This document shows positions 11,441 through 24,446 of a stretch of 64,000 nt of DNA, piece by piece. Origin of the DNA: Zerene cesonia (lineage: Eukaryota; Arthropoda; Insecta; Lepidoptera; Pieridae); contig NC_052103.1 of assembly GCF_012273895.1 (NCBI RefSeq), forward strand, positions 2,170,001 through 2,234,000. The letters run 5' to 3'. The notes beneath the pieces were generated by a model. That model was not told the origin of the DNA and made no database searches. It was given only the letters and a program-made list of their open reading frames with translations. Numbering within the stretch: position 1 is the first letter of the stretch; every line of letters begins with the position of its first letter. The translations under genes and the position numbers were made by a program.

Positions 11441-14390
11441 TATTACGGCAACTCATTACGCATTAGCTCTTCCATTAGCTACAAAAAAAAACGTTTATAT
11501 CGTTTGAAGTATTGTTTTATTTATATTTATCAAACAGAAGGCATTTAGGGCGGGTTTTTTTAACGCAACGTATAACAAAATATGTATATGATTACGAGAT
11601 TCTCAATTATACAATTAGAACACTTTCGTAGTATTATGTAAACGTCGGACTCAAAACGACGAACAATGCTCATTGTTGTTGGCCACACTCACGGTAATAC
11701 GCTTGGATTGGGTGCGTGCGAAAATATTATTAATGGTACATGATGCACCTACGAATATAATAACTAATCGCATTATTATAATGGGACTTTTTATAACTGT
11801 TTCGTGGCACTAACTATCCAGGTTCCAATTTACATACCTACTTATTTTAATACAGTTTTAGTTATAAAACCTATATGCAACAGAAATAACAGCAAACCTA
11901 TATATTATAAGAATTGTTATATGATATAAGCTAGATTCAATAAAACTTTACGAATAACAAGTAATTTTACCTAAATCTTTGCATTGGTTTCGCTTAATAG
12001 AAAGAAATAACAGGTTTGAAAAAGTAATAGTAATACACTTATTATAAGTAGTGGGACAATATTCATAATAAGAAACAAATTGACACTGCAAACAGTCACA
12101 TGCCATCTATTTATTTCTAAGTGTACATTGTGTCTACATACTAGATATAATTTGTTTCAATATCAGATAGTCGAATAGATTTCTTCTAATTCTATGAGAA
12201 GAAGAGTTATCAAAGACTTATTTTAGTATGCGGTAGTGATAACAATTATTTATTTTAAAAACTTTGATTTATCGTAATCAAGTTTTGTTTCCGCGTAAAA
12301 TACATTAATTTGTGTTTCTTTTAATCATCTATTAAACAACTTTTGTGAGTACTACCAATTTTATAAAACATGTAATTGGTTGTTGTTTTTAATATGTTAA
12401 ATAAGGATAATATACAAAAATAACGTGATTTTTATAACTAGGACCAGTTAATTTTTAACTAAGGAACGTGTTCGAAAAATCTTGTCTGTATACGCATTTA
12501 TATTTAAATAGCGTATTTATAATTTTTATGTTAATTAAATACTAAATTTACTTAAACCTCTAAAAAAACTATTTACTATATATTAAAACGGTTCATAAGC
12601 CTGGTTAAACATTATGTCACTACAGTGACTAACATAGTGTTGGTAGTTATCACTTGGCTGTGATTTAGTACAATAATACCAGGAGAGTAGAACGATACTG
12701 AAAGTCATGTTACGAAATTGAAGGAAAGACCCTTTGATCGAGTTTGATCTTAGTATTATATTTTAACTTACTTAAAACCTTATTATTACATACATCGTTA
12801 GAAATTGTAGTAGAAATGGTTGTCGTATTGCAGTGATACCGAAGATTATACCTATACATTGCATGCATTGTATGAAACCTCCTTCGAAAAGGACAATTTT
12901 TTTTTCTATCATGAACGCGTCATCAATGTTTTTTTCATTTGATACAGTATGTAATGGCGGGAAACGATATTCGTGCACTGAAAAAAACACTTTGAAGCTT
13001 CGACAAGATTTGTAGTAAATGAGAATGAGGAAGTGGGAATAAAATTGCAATCCATAAATTGTAAACTTATAAAAAATATTAATTATACATGCAAGTTCAT
13101 ATAGATAGCGTATAAAGTCTTAGCTGGGTGAAATAAGAGGTCCCAATGTTAATATTATTACTCAAGATATTTTATATATTGTTATATTATTAGAAATAAA
13201 AGTCAATAATAATATTATTATACAAAAGTACAAAGCTTATCGTTTAGAGTTCCTTTAAAATAAACTGAGAGGTGATTAATGTTCCGAATTTAAAGTGCGA
13301 TCCTTTCTTTAAGATGTGGAGAGAAAATATTGATAAATATAAATTAAAAATATGAGTAAATGGAAGCCGAGTATAAATATGTATGGAATAAGGCTGATCC
13401 AATAAAAAACCCAATTCAATAAATATTTTTCAATATGCGTCTTAATTCTAAATACATATTTACTATAAACTGTAAATAATGCGCAGTGATAACTTCAATA
13501 GTAAACGTTCAAATGTATTAAAGATATAGTTTATACGATATATAAGGGTGAAGAGGTGAATTGTAACAATGCAAATATAATTTATATGTTTTATGTTTTT
13601 ATTAAATGTTATTTATAGAATTTATATTGTAATATATTAACACTATAACATAAACCTAGCATTCACTATACCATAGCTTTACTTAAAAATAATTATGAAT
13701 GTTTTAATAATCTTCTATGTGGATAAACTGGTTCAATAGTATAATCTAAATTATCGTTATAAGTTACTTCCTTATCTATTGTGGTTTCTTGTAAAGCCCT
13801 TCGATGAATATAAAAATATTTGAAAATAATTATAAAGAAGAAACTGGGTACGTAGCACAGATTATATACCTCTGAGACTCAATCCCTGAGATTTAGATAG
13901 GTCTAAATAACTTAATCGCATAGTTTATTGTATGAAAGATAATGTGTGGTGGTTAGTCTATCGAAAATAACTATCTATGAACGAAAAAATTCCTACACCA
14001 GTTTATTTTAATCAATGTGACAGATAAATTAAAACAGGAGCGATAGGTTATCAGGGCGCCATGAGTTAGTGGGACGTTTAAATTTAATTATCATTGCGTA
14101 AGATTTTACGTTTATAAATAAATATCGATTCAATAAATCGGATTATCTTCCTTTGGGAAAATGATTTATTATGAAGCAAAGTCCGTATTAAAGGTTCATT
14201 GAACTGACAAGTTTTATAATAATTTGTTAATAAAATCGTGGGTGTAACTCATGTAAAAATAGCTTATCCTATCAAGTATTAGGTATATTGCGTGACTCAA
14301 AAGTGCATTATACTTAAAATAGAATTTAAAGTCCCATTTTTATTTTTCACTTGTAAATAATTAAAATAAACTTAGAAGTTGTAATGTTTC
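11441..14390. other. Non-coding AT-rich sequence
   Basis: About 3 kb with no gene, RNA or well-defined repeat that I can support. Open frames at 12772-13050 are low-complexity and have no splice context. Confidence 0.45.
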
Positions 14391-14640
14391 TTACCCCCGA
14401 TGCAAAAAGAGGTGTGCTATAAGTTTGACTTGTGTGTCTGTCTGTCTGTGGCATCATAACTCCCAACCGGATGCATTCAATTTAGTTTTTTTTGTATTAA
14501 AGGTGACTTATGTGCGAGAGTTCTTAGATATGTTTGATTAAAATCAGTTGGTCCGTTTAAAAGTTGTAGGGGTTGGAAGTGGGTAGATTAACCGAATATC
14601 TGCAAATATACTCGGATATAGCCTACTTATAGAAATAACG
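14391..14640 (+). repeat. Interspersed retroelement-tail repeat ('acccccgatgcaaaaagagg')
   Basis: Begins 'cttacccccgatgcaaaaag' followed by 'tgtgtgtctgtctgtctgtgg' and 'gattaaaatcagttggtccg', a recognisable lepidopteran interspersed repeat. A relative of the middle part lies at 33450-33565. Non-coding. Confidence 0.55.
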
Positions 14641-15327
14641 GGATCGGGGTTTTTTAAGTTTTAATTTAATTTTTTATTGTTTTAGTATAGTACTATAGCG
14701 TTTGAAATATTTGAAATTCATAATCATGCCTACGTGAAAGTTCATCTTACGTATGGACACGAATTGCCACAAATATGAATCACTAATGTCCAACGATATT
14801 TTATCTGCAATAATGTGAATTTTCCGTTTTAGGTTCAATACAGTTACAGTACGCTTTATTTACTGGAGAGGATAATATTAGAGGTAAAATAAGCACCCAT
14901 TATAATGTTCGTTTTATCTTTAAATTACATATTTTCCATGGATTGCGTACGTAGAATAATGACCGACGTTGTATTTGACACTGGTTGAGGGTTATCACCC
15001 TCTCAACTATTGTGTTTTATCTGGAAAATGGAATTTATTTTTCCCTTATAATAACTGTAATAAAACTGGAAAAAGTTATTAAAATAACCTTACAACTATG
15101 GAGGATGGAGGCGTTGATTGTACATATATTTCTCCTTTCTATACTATACAAAGACTTTATACATGAAGCTATATTTAACGTTCGACAAAAATTATTAAAA
15201 TTAAACACAAAATCGTTAATACTTAATTACATAATAACAACGTATACAAACGCCAAGTATTCCAACATTTAGAAGTCAGAAACATCGTAACATGAATTCA
15301 TGTAAAATGTATTTTAAACTGTCATAG
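14641..15327. other. Non-coding sequence
   Basis: No gene or repeat assigned. The 95-codon frame at 14985-15272 is AT-driven and has no recognisable domain. Confidence 0.4.
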
Positions 15328-15503
15328 ATTTAGAAATTAAAAACTTTTTAATGGATTTTAAACGCGATTTATTCTATATATCTCCCCGTATATCTCGGTA
15401 GTCTCCCCGTGACCACGCTCGCTGTAGTGTTCGAAACGTCGGGTTAATAATATAATGAATAAATCGCGTTTAAAATCTGTTTAACAGTTTTTAATTTCTA
15501 AAT
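15328..15503. mobile_element. Foldback MITE-like element, copy 1
   Basis: The ends are near-perfect inverted repeats of about 45 bases: the left end starts ATTTAGAAATTAAAAAC and the right end finishes GTTTTTAATTTCTAAAT, and both continue through a 'GGATTTTAAACGCGA'-type block. The unique middle carries 'tctccccgtgaccacgctcgctg' and 'cgaaacgtcgggttaataat'. A second copy is at 34084. About 37 bases after the right end are also shared by both copies. Confidence 0.7.
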
Positions 15504-16375
15504 GTATAATACTCGCGTAAAATTAAACACAAGAAAATACTATGTCATAGATTTACTTCGTAATTGCTTAAACCTTTTCATACTATTGCCACAGATAACA
15601 TAACACTATATACATAAGGAAATAATAAATAAAGAACTAAACACAAATAGTTAAACAATTTGAACTACACGGTGCCCGGGGCTTCACCTTTCCGACATTG
15701 ACCTAACTGATCCCTTGAGCAACTGTCTACCGCCTGTGATTTTTCTAGCTTCTATATTATGTATTATCGTAATTGAACTCCACTCTATTGTTTTAATCCA
15801 TTACCGAATGGATTATTGTATAGAGTTTAATTTGAAATGAACAATAATAAATAAATAGGTTGAGATGTATCTCAATAAAAATAACTGTTGTAATGACAAT
15901 GAAATAGCATACTAAAGGGTATAAATGAAACAAAACGTTACTATATAACTCGCTTACAGAATCAATGTAAGAGAAAACTTTCCGTAGATGCAAGTCAGTA
16001 TGACGCATCTTTAAATTTCCGATAAGAGCACATAATCACCATTATTATTTACAATTATTGTTTTATATATACGTTTCGATGAATGTATTTTTAACACTAA
16101 GCACATGGCAGCACTTATCTCAGACCTACATTTCTCGCGATAGCCGGAGGCGCGGTCCCGCGTCATTTCATTGACAATATGTAAACGTATGCATGTATGT
16201 TTACAATTATTAATGTATTTATTGTTTACAATCGGTCAAGGAACGTAAGAATACGAGTTTATATGGAAAAAAACGGGTGTTAATATTATAGATAATATTT
16301 ATTTACATTGGGAAAAACAGATGATTTAAAATTTGGATATTATGATTAGTTGAATATATTATATACTAGCTTTTT
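15504..16375. other. Non-coding sequence
   Basis: The first 37 bases are the shared flank of the foldback element ('aatactcgcgtaaaattaaa'). The rest shows no supported gene; a small GC patch sits at about 16130-16165. Confidence 0.4.
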
Positions 16376-16590
16376 CCCGCGGCTTCGGTCACGTTAAATT
16401 CGGAGTAGTTTAATAGACGTTACAATACATTTAAATCTTCCTCTTGAATCATTCTATCTATTAAAAAAACCCGATCAAAATTCTTTGCGTAGTTTCAAAT
16501 ATTTAAACATACATCCCTATGTATGTCCCTACATAGGGACAGACAGAGAAAGCGATTTTGTTTTACACTATGTACAAATTGCAATGTATT
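16376..16590 (-). mobile_element. Helitron-like repeat (family B)
   Basis: Read on the minus strand it ends CTAG (16376-16379) next to a T. It has the 'cgcggcttcggtcacgttaa' and 'ttcggagtagttta' blocks seen again at 46518, and a 'tagggacagacag' stretch with a local palindrome at 16515-16538. Confidence 0.6.
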
Positions 16591-17230
16591 TTTTTTTCTA
16601 GGAACTGATTAATCATCATAGTTAATAAGTTTTTACGTTATTGTTATATCTAATTTTAATTGTAAGATTTATTCAAAAGTACTGGTCAATATTTACATAT
16701 ACAGATATATTTATACTAGTAAAGTTTTTACCATTGGTAGTAATTTTGTGGTTTAGCTAAAATAAAGTTATACTTAATTTATCGTAAACGTTTAAAATCA
16801 AATTACATACTACTAGAATGTCATGTTGTTTATCGAAGTTAGCATTAATGAGGTTTATCAACTGAGACGTGGTTGAGATCGGAATATTCCTAGTATTTAG
16901 ACGCGAAAACATATTATTGTGATACTGCGAAATATATTGCATTATAATTTGTACCTATTCTTGCAAATCGGACGGTGTAACTTATATAAGATTTAGAGTT
17001 TGAAGTGATCTTATGATATAGAATAACTTTAAGAATTATAAATTAGGCAGATTGTTCATTCATTTGTAAAATAGTTTATTCATCGAATATCGTATTAGAT
17101 AAGCATTTCAAGAATGTGTACATTTTGGAGGTATCATTTTTATTTTATTGTGTGATACATTATTTTATTTTATTGTTCGATACTTCATAGTTTTTACCAA
17201 GGATTACAAAATCACTCCTTAATGATTTTA
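16591..17230. other. Non-coding AT-rich sequence
   Basis: No gene or repeat recognised. Confidence 0.4.
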
Positions 17231-17414
17231 TAACCCGTATAAGTCCGTATCCCGTTGGATTATCGGGATAAAAAGTTGCCTATATTATGTTATACCAGTT
17301 GTCTAGCTATCTACGTACCATATTTCATTGAAATTGGTTCAGCAGTTTTTGCGTGAAAGAGCAACAAACACACCCATATCCTTACAAACTTTCGCATTTT
17401 TTATATCAGTAGGA
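17231..17414 (-). mobile_element. Helitron-like element (family A), 3'-truncated
   Basis: Minus-strand copy retaining the TCCTACTGATAT start (17414) through the 'cccgtataagtccgtatccc' block. The terminal hairpin and CTAG are missing. Confidence 0.7.
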
Positions 17415-17994
17415 TTACAATTAGGTATGATTATTCAAATAAATATCGGTTGTACGGTTTCATACGCAAAACGACAACGGGCAATGTACATCGTTTAATA
17501 GTACGACTAAAAATAATTTTAATATGTTTAAATCACATGAACGTTTTGCTATGATAATAAAATCCCGAAATATAAGTTTAATGGGAGCATAACTGGCACA
17601 GTTAATTTCCCCGGCAGTATCATCAGCACGGTTTTTAATTACGTGATAATATTTTTATGCTCGGGAATAGTTGCTAGGTTTTATGATCTCTTGGTACATG
17701 CTTGCGGTTCCACGTTCTTAAACGCTGAGTTTTATTTGTTTTTTACACGTGTGTAGGTATAAAATAGATGAATGATTCAATATAATATCTTGAACAAACT
17801 CCACTTTTATGCAGCTTTTACGGGTTGAAGGAAATAGACTTGTCAGCTGATCGCAAAAAAGTGCGATATCTAAATAATCAGATATCTATGACGACGCCTA
17901 TGAATGTCAAAAAAATTGTAGTTTTGGCTGATGGTTGGTTGTTACAAGTAAAAGGATTGGATAAGACAAAAGATCAATCCTAACTTGTCAGTGA
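17415..17994. other. Non-coding sequence
   Basis: No gene or repeat recognised. Confidence 0.4.
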
Positions 17995-18290
17995 ATTGTA
18001 AGTGAGAGTCGAACATGCCTCGATACGAATTTGATCAGCTCGCAACGGGAAAGTTTTCCCCACACAGATGCTTTGCGTGAAATAGTACCATGCTACTGTG
18101 ATTGGTAAGTACAGGAGCAGAAGGCCCGTATCGTTTTCCTCACCCTTCCCAGTCCATTCCTTTTTTCTCACCGTCAATCCTTTCATATCAGTTACACCTT
18201 GAAAGAGGTCAACGCATTTGTATCGGCCCTACCTCGGCAAATATTCATGGGCAGTGGCGAGTCGCGACCTACAAACTTAGCCATCGCCTA
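17995..18290 (+). mobile_element. SINE family E, diverged copy
   Basis: Carries in order a 'gagagtcgaacatgcctcg' start, 'gcgtgaaatagtaccatgct', 'agaaggcccgtatcgttttcc', 'ccttcccagtcc' and 'tcatgggcagtggcga', matching copies at 19615, 38887 and 51447. Non-coding; overlapping short frames are spurious. Confidence 0.7.
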
Positions 18291-18862
18291 TTAAATAGGT
18301 TTTAATATGGTTAGCATTTTTTACACACAATCCCGAGACGTTTAGCCAATTCGTTAATTAAAAGCTTTAAACAAATGAAGCATATTTGGGCATTTAATTA
18401 TGCAAGATAGCACGATTATAAAACTTGATGTGCTCTTTGCTAAATACTAAGCAAAATCCATAAATTTGTTACTTTATATAATAGATAATAATCACAAAGT
18501 ATGAAAAGAAAATCTATCTTTCATGTTAGTATAATATAACAAGGCATTTTTTTTTCGTCTTAGATACATTAATAAACAATATTTGCCACAACGAGAGTAT
18601 AATATCTCCTATAAATACTGCTTTGTTAATTGGTAATCTAATTGCGATTTTGTATGTTTTCCATCACAAATTACCTACAGTTTTGGATTTATTAGTTTCC
18701 TTATATCAGTTTTCCTCCATCGTGCTCTTAGCTGAAGCTCGGATAAACGTATTTTTTTATTTATGGTTTCATATATGGCAATACGGGCATTAAATATTTT
18801 TATCAATAGAAAGCGACCAGCATTTGTAAAACGAAAGCTGTTATATATACTTGACAGGAAAT
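18291..18862. other. Non-coding sequence
   Basis: No gene or repeat recognised. Confidence 0.4.
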
Positions 18863-19165
18863 AAACTACAACATTAAAGCAGTGGCTGAGTGGTGAGAAC
18901 CTCGGACTTCAGAATCGATAAGGATTCGAGACCGGGCGAGCGTGCAGGAGATTAATTGATTTTTCAATTTATCTGCTCATGTGGATAACGGTAAAGGAAA
19001 AAATCGTGAGGAAATCGACATGTCAAAGAATCAAAAGTTCGACGACATGTGACATCTGCCAAACCGCACTTGGCCAGCGTGGTGGATTATGGCGTGAACC
19101 CTCAAAGGTCTGCGTCCCAGCAGTGGAACATATATATGGGCTGCTATAATGTTGAAACTACAACA
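18863..19165 (+). mobile_element. tRNA-derived SINE (family G), full length, with target-site duplication
   Basis: The body (18874-19154) is flanked by a perfect 11-bp direct repeat AAACTACAACA (18863-18873 and 19155-19165). The head has an A box TGGCTGAGTGG (18883-18893) and a B box GATTCGAGACC (18923-18933), the internal Pol III promoter of tRNA genes. The second half runs through 'cttggccagcgtggtggatt' to 'gtcccagcagtggaaca'. SINEs are mobilised by a partner LINE; none is visible here. A second head-bearing copy is at 35422. Confidence 0.85.
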
Positions 19166-19614
19166 CAAATTGAGTCAGCTTACATATTAAAACTGAGGGG
19201 ACTTCAACGAAGTATACTAAATTTTAAGCGGGAGTACCCTTTTTAATATAATACGTATTATAATTATATTCGAGGCAGGTTTTTGCGTGCGTACAAAGGG
19301 TGATGTAATCGTTAGTTACAACTTACAAAAACTTTGACAAACATTAGTTTTCCTCAACGTTTTAAATAAAATGTTGTCACAACCAATTGTATCGTATTAG
19401 GGATAAAGATTCGAAGTGTTGTGTTGTGCCTTGAATGAATCTATGACGTCATCTTGGTTTTGTGGTTGGTAGAAAAATCTGTGAATGCAGTATTACTAGA
19501 CAGAATTTGTCTGTTGTCCTGTTTTTGTTTGTGAAATGTTTCCTTGTATCGTTTGTTTGATGTGTTATTTTGTATTGGTTTCGATTGGTTTATTGGTGAG
19601 GAAGTTTTGTAAAT
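19166..19614. other. Non-coding sequence
   Basis: No gene recognised. The 80-codon minus frame at 19441-19683 runs into a SINE and is spurious. Confidence 0.4.
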
Positions 19615-19962
19615 GAAATTTGTATGTGGTAGTCGAGCACTCTTTGGCATGAATTGGGCCAGCTCGCACCGGGGAAGTACCACAACCCCACAGAAGACTG
19701 GCGTGAAATAGCATACTGCTAGGTTTTAGTTCGGTTAGTGGGGGAACCGGAGGACCATGTCCTTTTCCTTACCCTTCCCAGTCCTTTCCTTTATTCCTTT
19801 CGTCAATCCTTTCTTAATCGCTTTCCAATTTGAAGTCGACAATCTATTTTTAGAGTCGTTAGGTCTGTAATAGACTGTGCGCCTCTCCAAATTTTCATGG
19901 GTGGCGGTGACATTGACCATCAGGCGACCCACCAGCTCCATTGCCGACTATGACATAAAAAA
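19615..19962 (+). mobile_element. SINE family E, near full length
   Basis: Starts 'ttgtatgtggtagtcgagca', then 'ggccagctcgcaccgggga', 'cgtgaaatagcatactgct', 'ggaggaccatgtccttttcc', 'ggtggcggtgacattgacca' and an A-rich end. Same order as at 38887 and 51447. Non-coding. Confidence 0.75.
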
Positions 19963-20124
19963 AATATAGTTACTTTTTATCCCAGTATTCACACGGCATT
20001 TGCCTTCTGATCCTCTCTATGCGTGTAAATGACGTAGTCGCGTGATAGCTGTTGCAAATACTGAGTTCTGAGTTATGATTTCGCAATAAAGTATACGAGA
20101 AAATAATTCTTATCTACAACAAAG

Positions 20125-20250
20125 GGCACCGACGTCCAAATGATCAAATGACAATAATTTTGCTATCAAACACAAAAAGAATTACGCCAATCGGTTGAAA
20201 ACCCCTTGAGTTAACGTTTACAATGCCGTAAATAAAAATAGAGTTGTATC
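20125..20250 (+). repeat. Interspersed repeat (family M) fragment
   Basis: Contains 'atcaaacacaaaaagaatta' and 'cgccaatcggttgaaaa', which recur at 50805-50955. Probably the 3' tail of a retroelement. Confidence 0.5.
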
Positions 20251-20325
20251 GAATCTCCTTCTTTATTAAAAAGGTTCACAAAAATACATAAGGGTTATTC
20301 GCATGGGAAGGTTTTCCTTCTACAA

Positions 20326-20521
20326 TCCTACTAATATTATAAATGCGAAAGTTTGTAAGGATGTGTATGTGTTTGTTGTTCTTTCACACAGAAACTACTG
20401 AACCGATTGCAATGAAATTTGGTACATAGACAGCTGGACAATTGGAATAAGATATAGGCAATTTTTTTATCCCGATATTACTACGGGAGACAGACTTACG
20501 CGGGTGAAATCGCGGGGGCGT
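20326..20521 (+). mobile_element. Helitron-like element (family A), nearly complete
   Basis: Starts TCCTACTAATATTATAAATG (20326) and keeps the 'gcgggtgaaatcgcggggg' hairpin region, but the final CTAG is mutated. Confidence 0.75.
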
Positions 20522-23107
20522 ATGTTTAACAACTTGTCGAATTTAAATTTGAAATGGGGAAATCATTGTTAGTGCTTATTTAGGAATAAGAAAACCTTTA
20601 TTTTTTGAAGTGCACAATCTTGAATATATTTCTGGCTAACACCGAAAAGATTATTTTTTATACGATATAGTATAACACTTGATTATTAAACGTAAATGTA
20701 CGTATTAGCCCAATGCATGTCTGAATTAAAATTTTATTACCTCATTCAAGTCTTAACACTTGTATAAAATCATCATCAGTTCTAGTTCCCCTCGTTGAGC
20801 AAAGACCGTCTACGGGAGTATATAATTCGCTACACTTTTCTAGAGATTTTAACTCGTCTGGTCGATTTTTAGACTTTTATTAGCTTCACCTGTATGTTTT
20901 ATATGCTAGTATATACGCAATCTTAGACATACATACAGAATTCTTTCAAACTTTATACACTTATTAAAGATCAGTGATATTACAATAATATCATCAGTTT
21001 CTCTTATTAACCTGATTAAGTTCGTCATGATTAAATAATTTTCTAAGTCCCTTTACTTGATATTATAATTAATGCCTGTTTTTTTGTCATTGGTTGAGAA
21101 GTGCAAATGTTTTTAAATAATTATTAATATAATATTATTTTTACATTTGCATCTAGGCACCACCAACGTTTTGTACGAAGTTGAAGCTACTCATATGCAA
21201 AGTGTGGGTTACAAAATTGTATATCTTTATATAATATTTGTTTGTATTTTTATTTATATATGCTGAATAGTGTAAGAGCTAGGTAATGAGGTCAATTAAT
21301 GCAACAAACTCACATACACTATCAGACATTAGTTCCGCATACATTTTAACATACAATAGTGTTTACTTTTTAATAGTTTTAGTAAACATCTTTTTCATTA
21401 AATAAAGATCTGTTTCAAATAACCTCAGTACATTGATTGTTTCGCAGTATCTACACTCATTACGGTAAAAATTATTAAAATTATAATAAGTGATAAACAT
21501 TTTTGAAGATAGAATGGTAGTTCCATTTGAAAATTCGATACATTGGATAGCCAAATCTTCGGGGAAGATAGGTTAGATGTATGGATATAGGGAGCGATGA
21601 AACAATTTAGGTGTGTTTTGAGCTTTAGCTTGTTGTTATTATAAACATTGGTATTTTCTGACCCTCGCTTCAAAACTAAAAACTCTTATATAATGAACCA
21701 CAGAATACATATACACATACATATAGAATACCCATAAACAGGAATGATATAAGGAAAACATTTAAAGCGTTTAGTTTTTTAACGGAGACTCACGTGGAAT
21801 GAAGTGTGTTCGAAATAAATTATTTAAAATCGAAGGTTAGGTATGATTATAAACCTCTTTACACATTTACTTATCCACAAGTAGTGTACATCTTTATGTA
21901 ATCTAACCTAACTCTTTTACTAAGGGTTGTATATATTCAAGATATATCTAATTATTTAGTACATTAAACTTCGAAGCTAGTTCTTTATTTTGAATCCCTC
22001 ACTTATTGCGGCATTATTAATTGTATTCAAATTATCTATGTAGGCGATTTTGTGTGATTTATTTACAAACATCTAAACAAATTATACCTAAAAAATGTAT
22101 TAAAAGAATACATTTTATTTATTTAAAATAAAATTAATAAACATACAATATATATTTCTTTCAATCGAAATTACTTAAATCCATTCAAATATATTGTATT
22201 TTTGGTAAGTGGATAAATACATAGCTTATTATTGACTGATAAAAATATAATTCAACTCGTAAAACAAATCCTTAACATTGAAATGTAAGCGTCTAGTAAC
22301 AATAAACGATTATAGTCTAATACACGATAAGGAAATATACCAGCCCTCATAACAAAGGCTTATTATTACCCCAAACCCTCATTAGGTTTCACTAACAATT
22401 AGGAATCTGAGTGGGTCATTTGGAAAAATCGTAAATACTAAGGTCACTGACACTTATGACTCACAGGTGGGTGTGGTGCGATCGCAGACTATGCTAAACA
22501 TGCGTCTGTTTTATCTGTGCTATTGACAAGTGACAGGTGATTCCCGCCTATTTATAGATAATAATAAACGTTACTTTCACATTCTATCTGTCAATTTGAA
22601 TATATTCCACTGTCTGTTTTTGTAGGAGAGTATTTTATTCTCTTTAAAATGCAGTATTGTCATAAACAATGAAAAGTTGAGGAAATATTTCAGGGAGTTC
22701 ATAAAATTAGTTAGTTAAGATGTATTGCTTTACAATATTTTTTAACATATCAGAATTCCTAGGATACTTTTTATGAGTTAATAGGGTACCTATTCTAATA
22801 TATTTGAAATAATTGTCTTTTTATTTGAAGGAGTCATCTCAAGAAATATGGTTTCAAATGCTTACTACTTACTCAATTTCTTAAGTATATGGGGACCAAT
22901 AAGAAATTTAAATTGTAATGTCTATGAATCAAAGAATTTTATGACTATCTATGCTTATAATATCTTATTTCACAAAATAATCAATGGAGCGGGTGAAACG
23001 GCAGAATCCAACTAGTTGAGTCAACATCCATGTGTAAATTCACTTCTCTTTTAAATATTTAGGCCCGATATTGTAATCGTCTTTCAATTTCACTAATTAT
23101 ATAACCC
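20522..23107. other. Non-coding AT-rich sequence
   Basis: About 2.6 kb without a gene. A short 'cttttattagcttcacctgtatgtt' motif (20872-20897) is shared with 57640. The minus frames at 21363-21673 have no domain or splice support. Confidence 0.45.
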
Positions 23108-23282
23108 ATGCGGTCCGGCCCGGCTTCACCCGTGGTAAATATTTAGCTTGTATATAGCCTTCCTCAATAAGTGGGCTCTCTAACACTGAAATAATTTTCC
23201 AAATCGGACCAGTAGTTTCTGAGATTAGTGCGATCAAACATAGAAGCAAAAAAACTCTTCAGCTTTATAATATTAGTATAGA
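23108..23282 (-). mobile_element. Interspersed repeat (family C)
   Basis: On the minus strand it starts 'tatactaatattataaagctg' and contains 'gaaactactggtccgatttgg', 'ccacttattgaggaaggcta' and 'gaagccgggccgg'. It matches 46725-46881. Confidence 0.65.
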
Positions 23283-24102
23283 TTATGCTAAAATTACCTG
23301 TTTATTTTTCAAACTTAATAAAAAATCTGTAAAAATTGATGAAAAATTGATGAATGATATTTTAAACGTCTGTTATTATAATCTATGACAGTTCATTTTG
23401 ATGATAAATGTCATGTCTTCCTGCACTTAACCTTGGAGATAAGTATAGAATTTAGAAAACTATTAACCATAGCTTTTAAATAAATGGCGATAAGATTCTA
23501 AATATATTAATCGTAATTAAGTGAAGCGTCAAATAACACGTTATAGAAATAACAACCAACAGTCGATTCGTGTTATGTCACGTGTCAGCTTCAAATAATG
23601 ATACATTTTTTTTTATAATCAGAAAAAGTATATAATATAATATAAAAACTTCACGAAGGTTTACATTGAAATTGTCAAACTTTCCGTTTTCGGATAAAAT
23701 TATATTTTATACTTAACTTATATGACGTGTCAGTAAAGATGCAGCTTTCTAATGATGAAAGAATTTTTGAAATCGGTTCAGCAGTACATAACAAACATAC
23801 ACACAAATACAAAGAATTACTTTCCAATGGAATAGACGATAAATAATCAAATTGGACACGTATTTCACTAAACGTTGATTGGAATTAATTCTATATTACC
23901 TCCTAAGCCAGTCACGTACCGAAATAAAAAATATGATTGAGTAATGTACCTACGCGAAGCTATATGTCTAACTTTATGCATGTTATTAAGTTTTTGCTGT
24001 TACTAATATCCTTATTGTATAATATTTATGCGATGTCATCTTCCAAATTGTGAATTATCAGCGTTATATTAGCTTTAATCCTCTGTTTTTCTGTATATAC
24101 CT
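23283..24102. other. Non-coding sequence with a retroelement-tail fragment
   Basis: No gene. About 23720-23815 has 'tgaaatcggttcagcagtac' and 'aacaaacatacacac', a tail-type repeat fragment related to 47760-47900. Confidence 0.4.
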
Positions 24103-24299
24103 ACTAACTGCGCCCCGCGGTTTCACCCACGTAACTCTGTATCCCGTAGGTATATCGGGATAAAAAGTTGCCTATGTGTAAATCCAGTTGTCCAGCTATC
24201 TGCATACCAAATTTCATTGCAATCGGTTAAGTAGATTTTGCGTGAAAGAGTAACAAACATTCATACTTATAAACTTTCGCGTTTATAATATTAGTAGGA
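24103..24299 (-). mobile_element. Helitron-like element (family A)
   Basis: Minus-strand copy with the TCCTACTAATATTATAAACG start at 24299 and the terminal hairpin block. The CTAG is changed to a CTAA-like end. Confidence 0.75.
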
Positions 24300-24446
24300 T
24301 AACCGATACAACCCGTTTTTCGTTAGGTTTAACGCTAATTACAACTATCCAAATAAATGCCACTGTTACAACTACTTCTAAATAGGGCCATACTTTTGAA
24401 TGTTTTAAGCATTTAAAAGCATCTTTAATGAAATTTAACTTAACAA

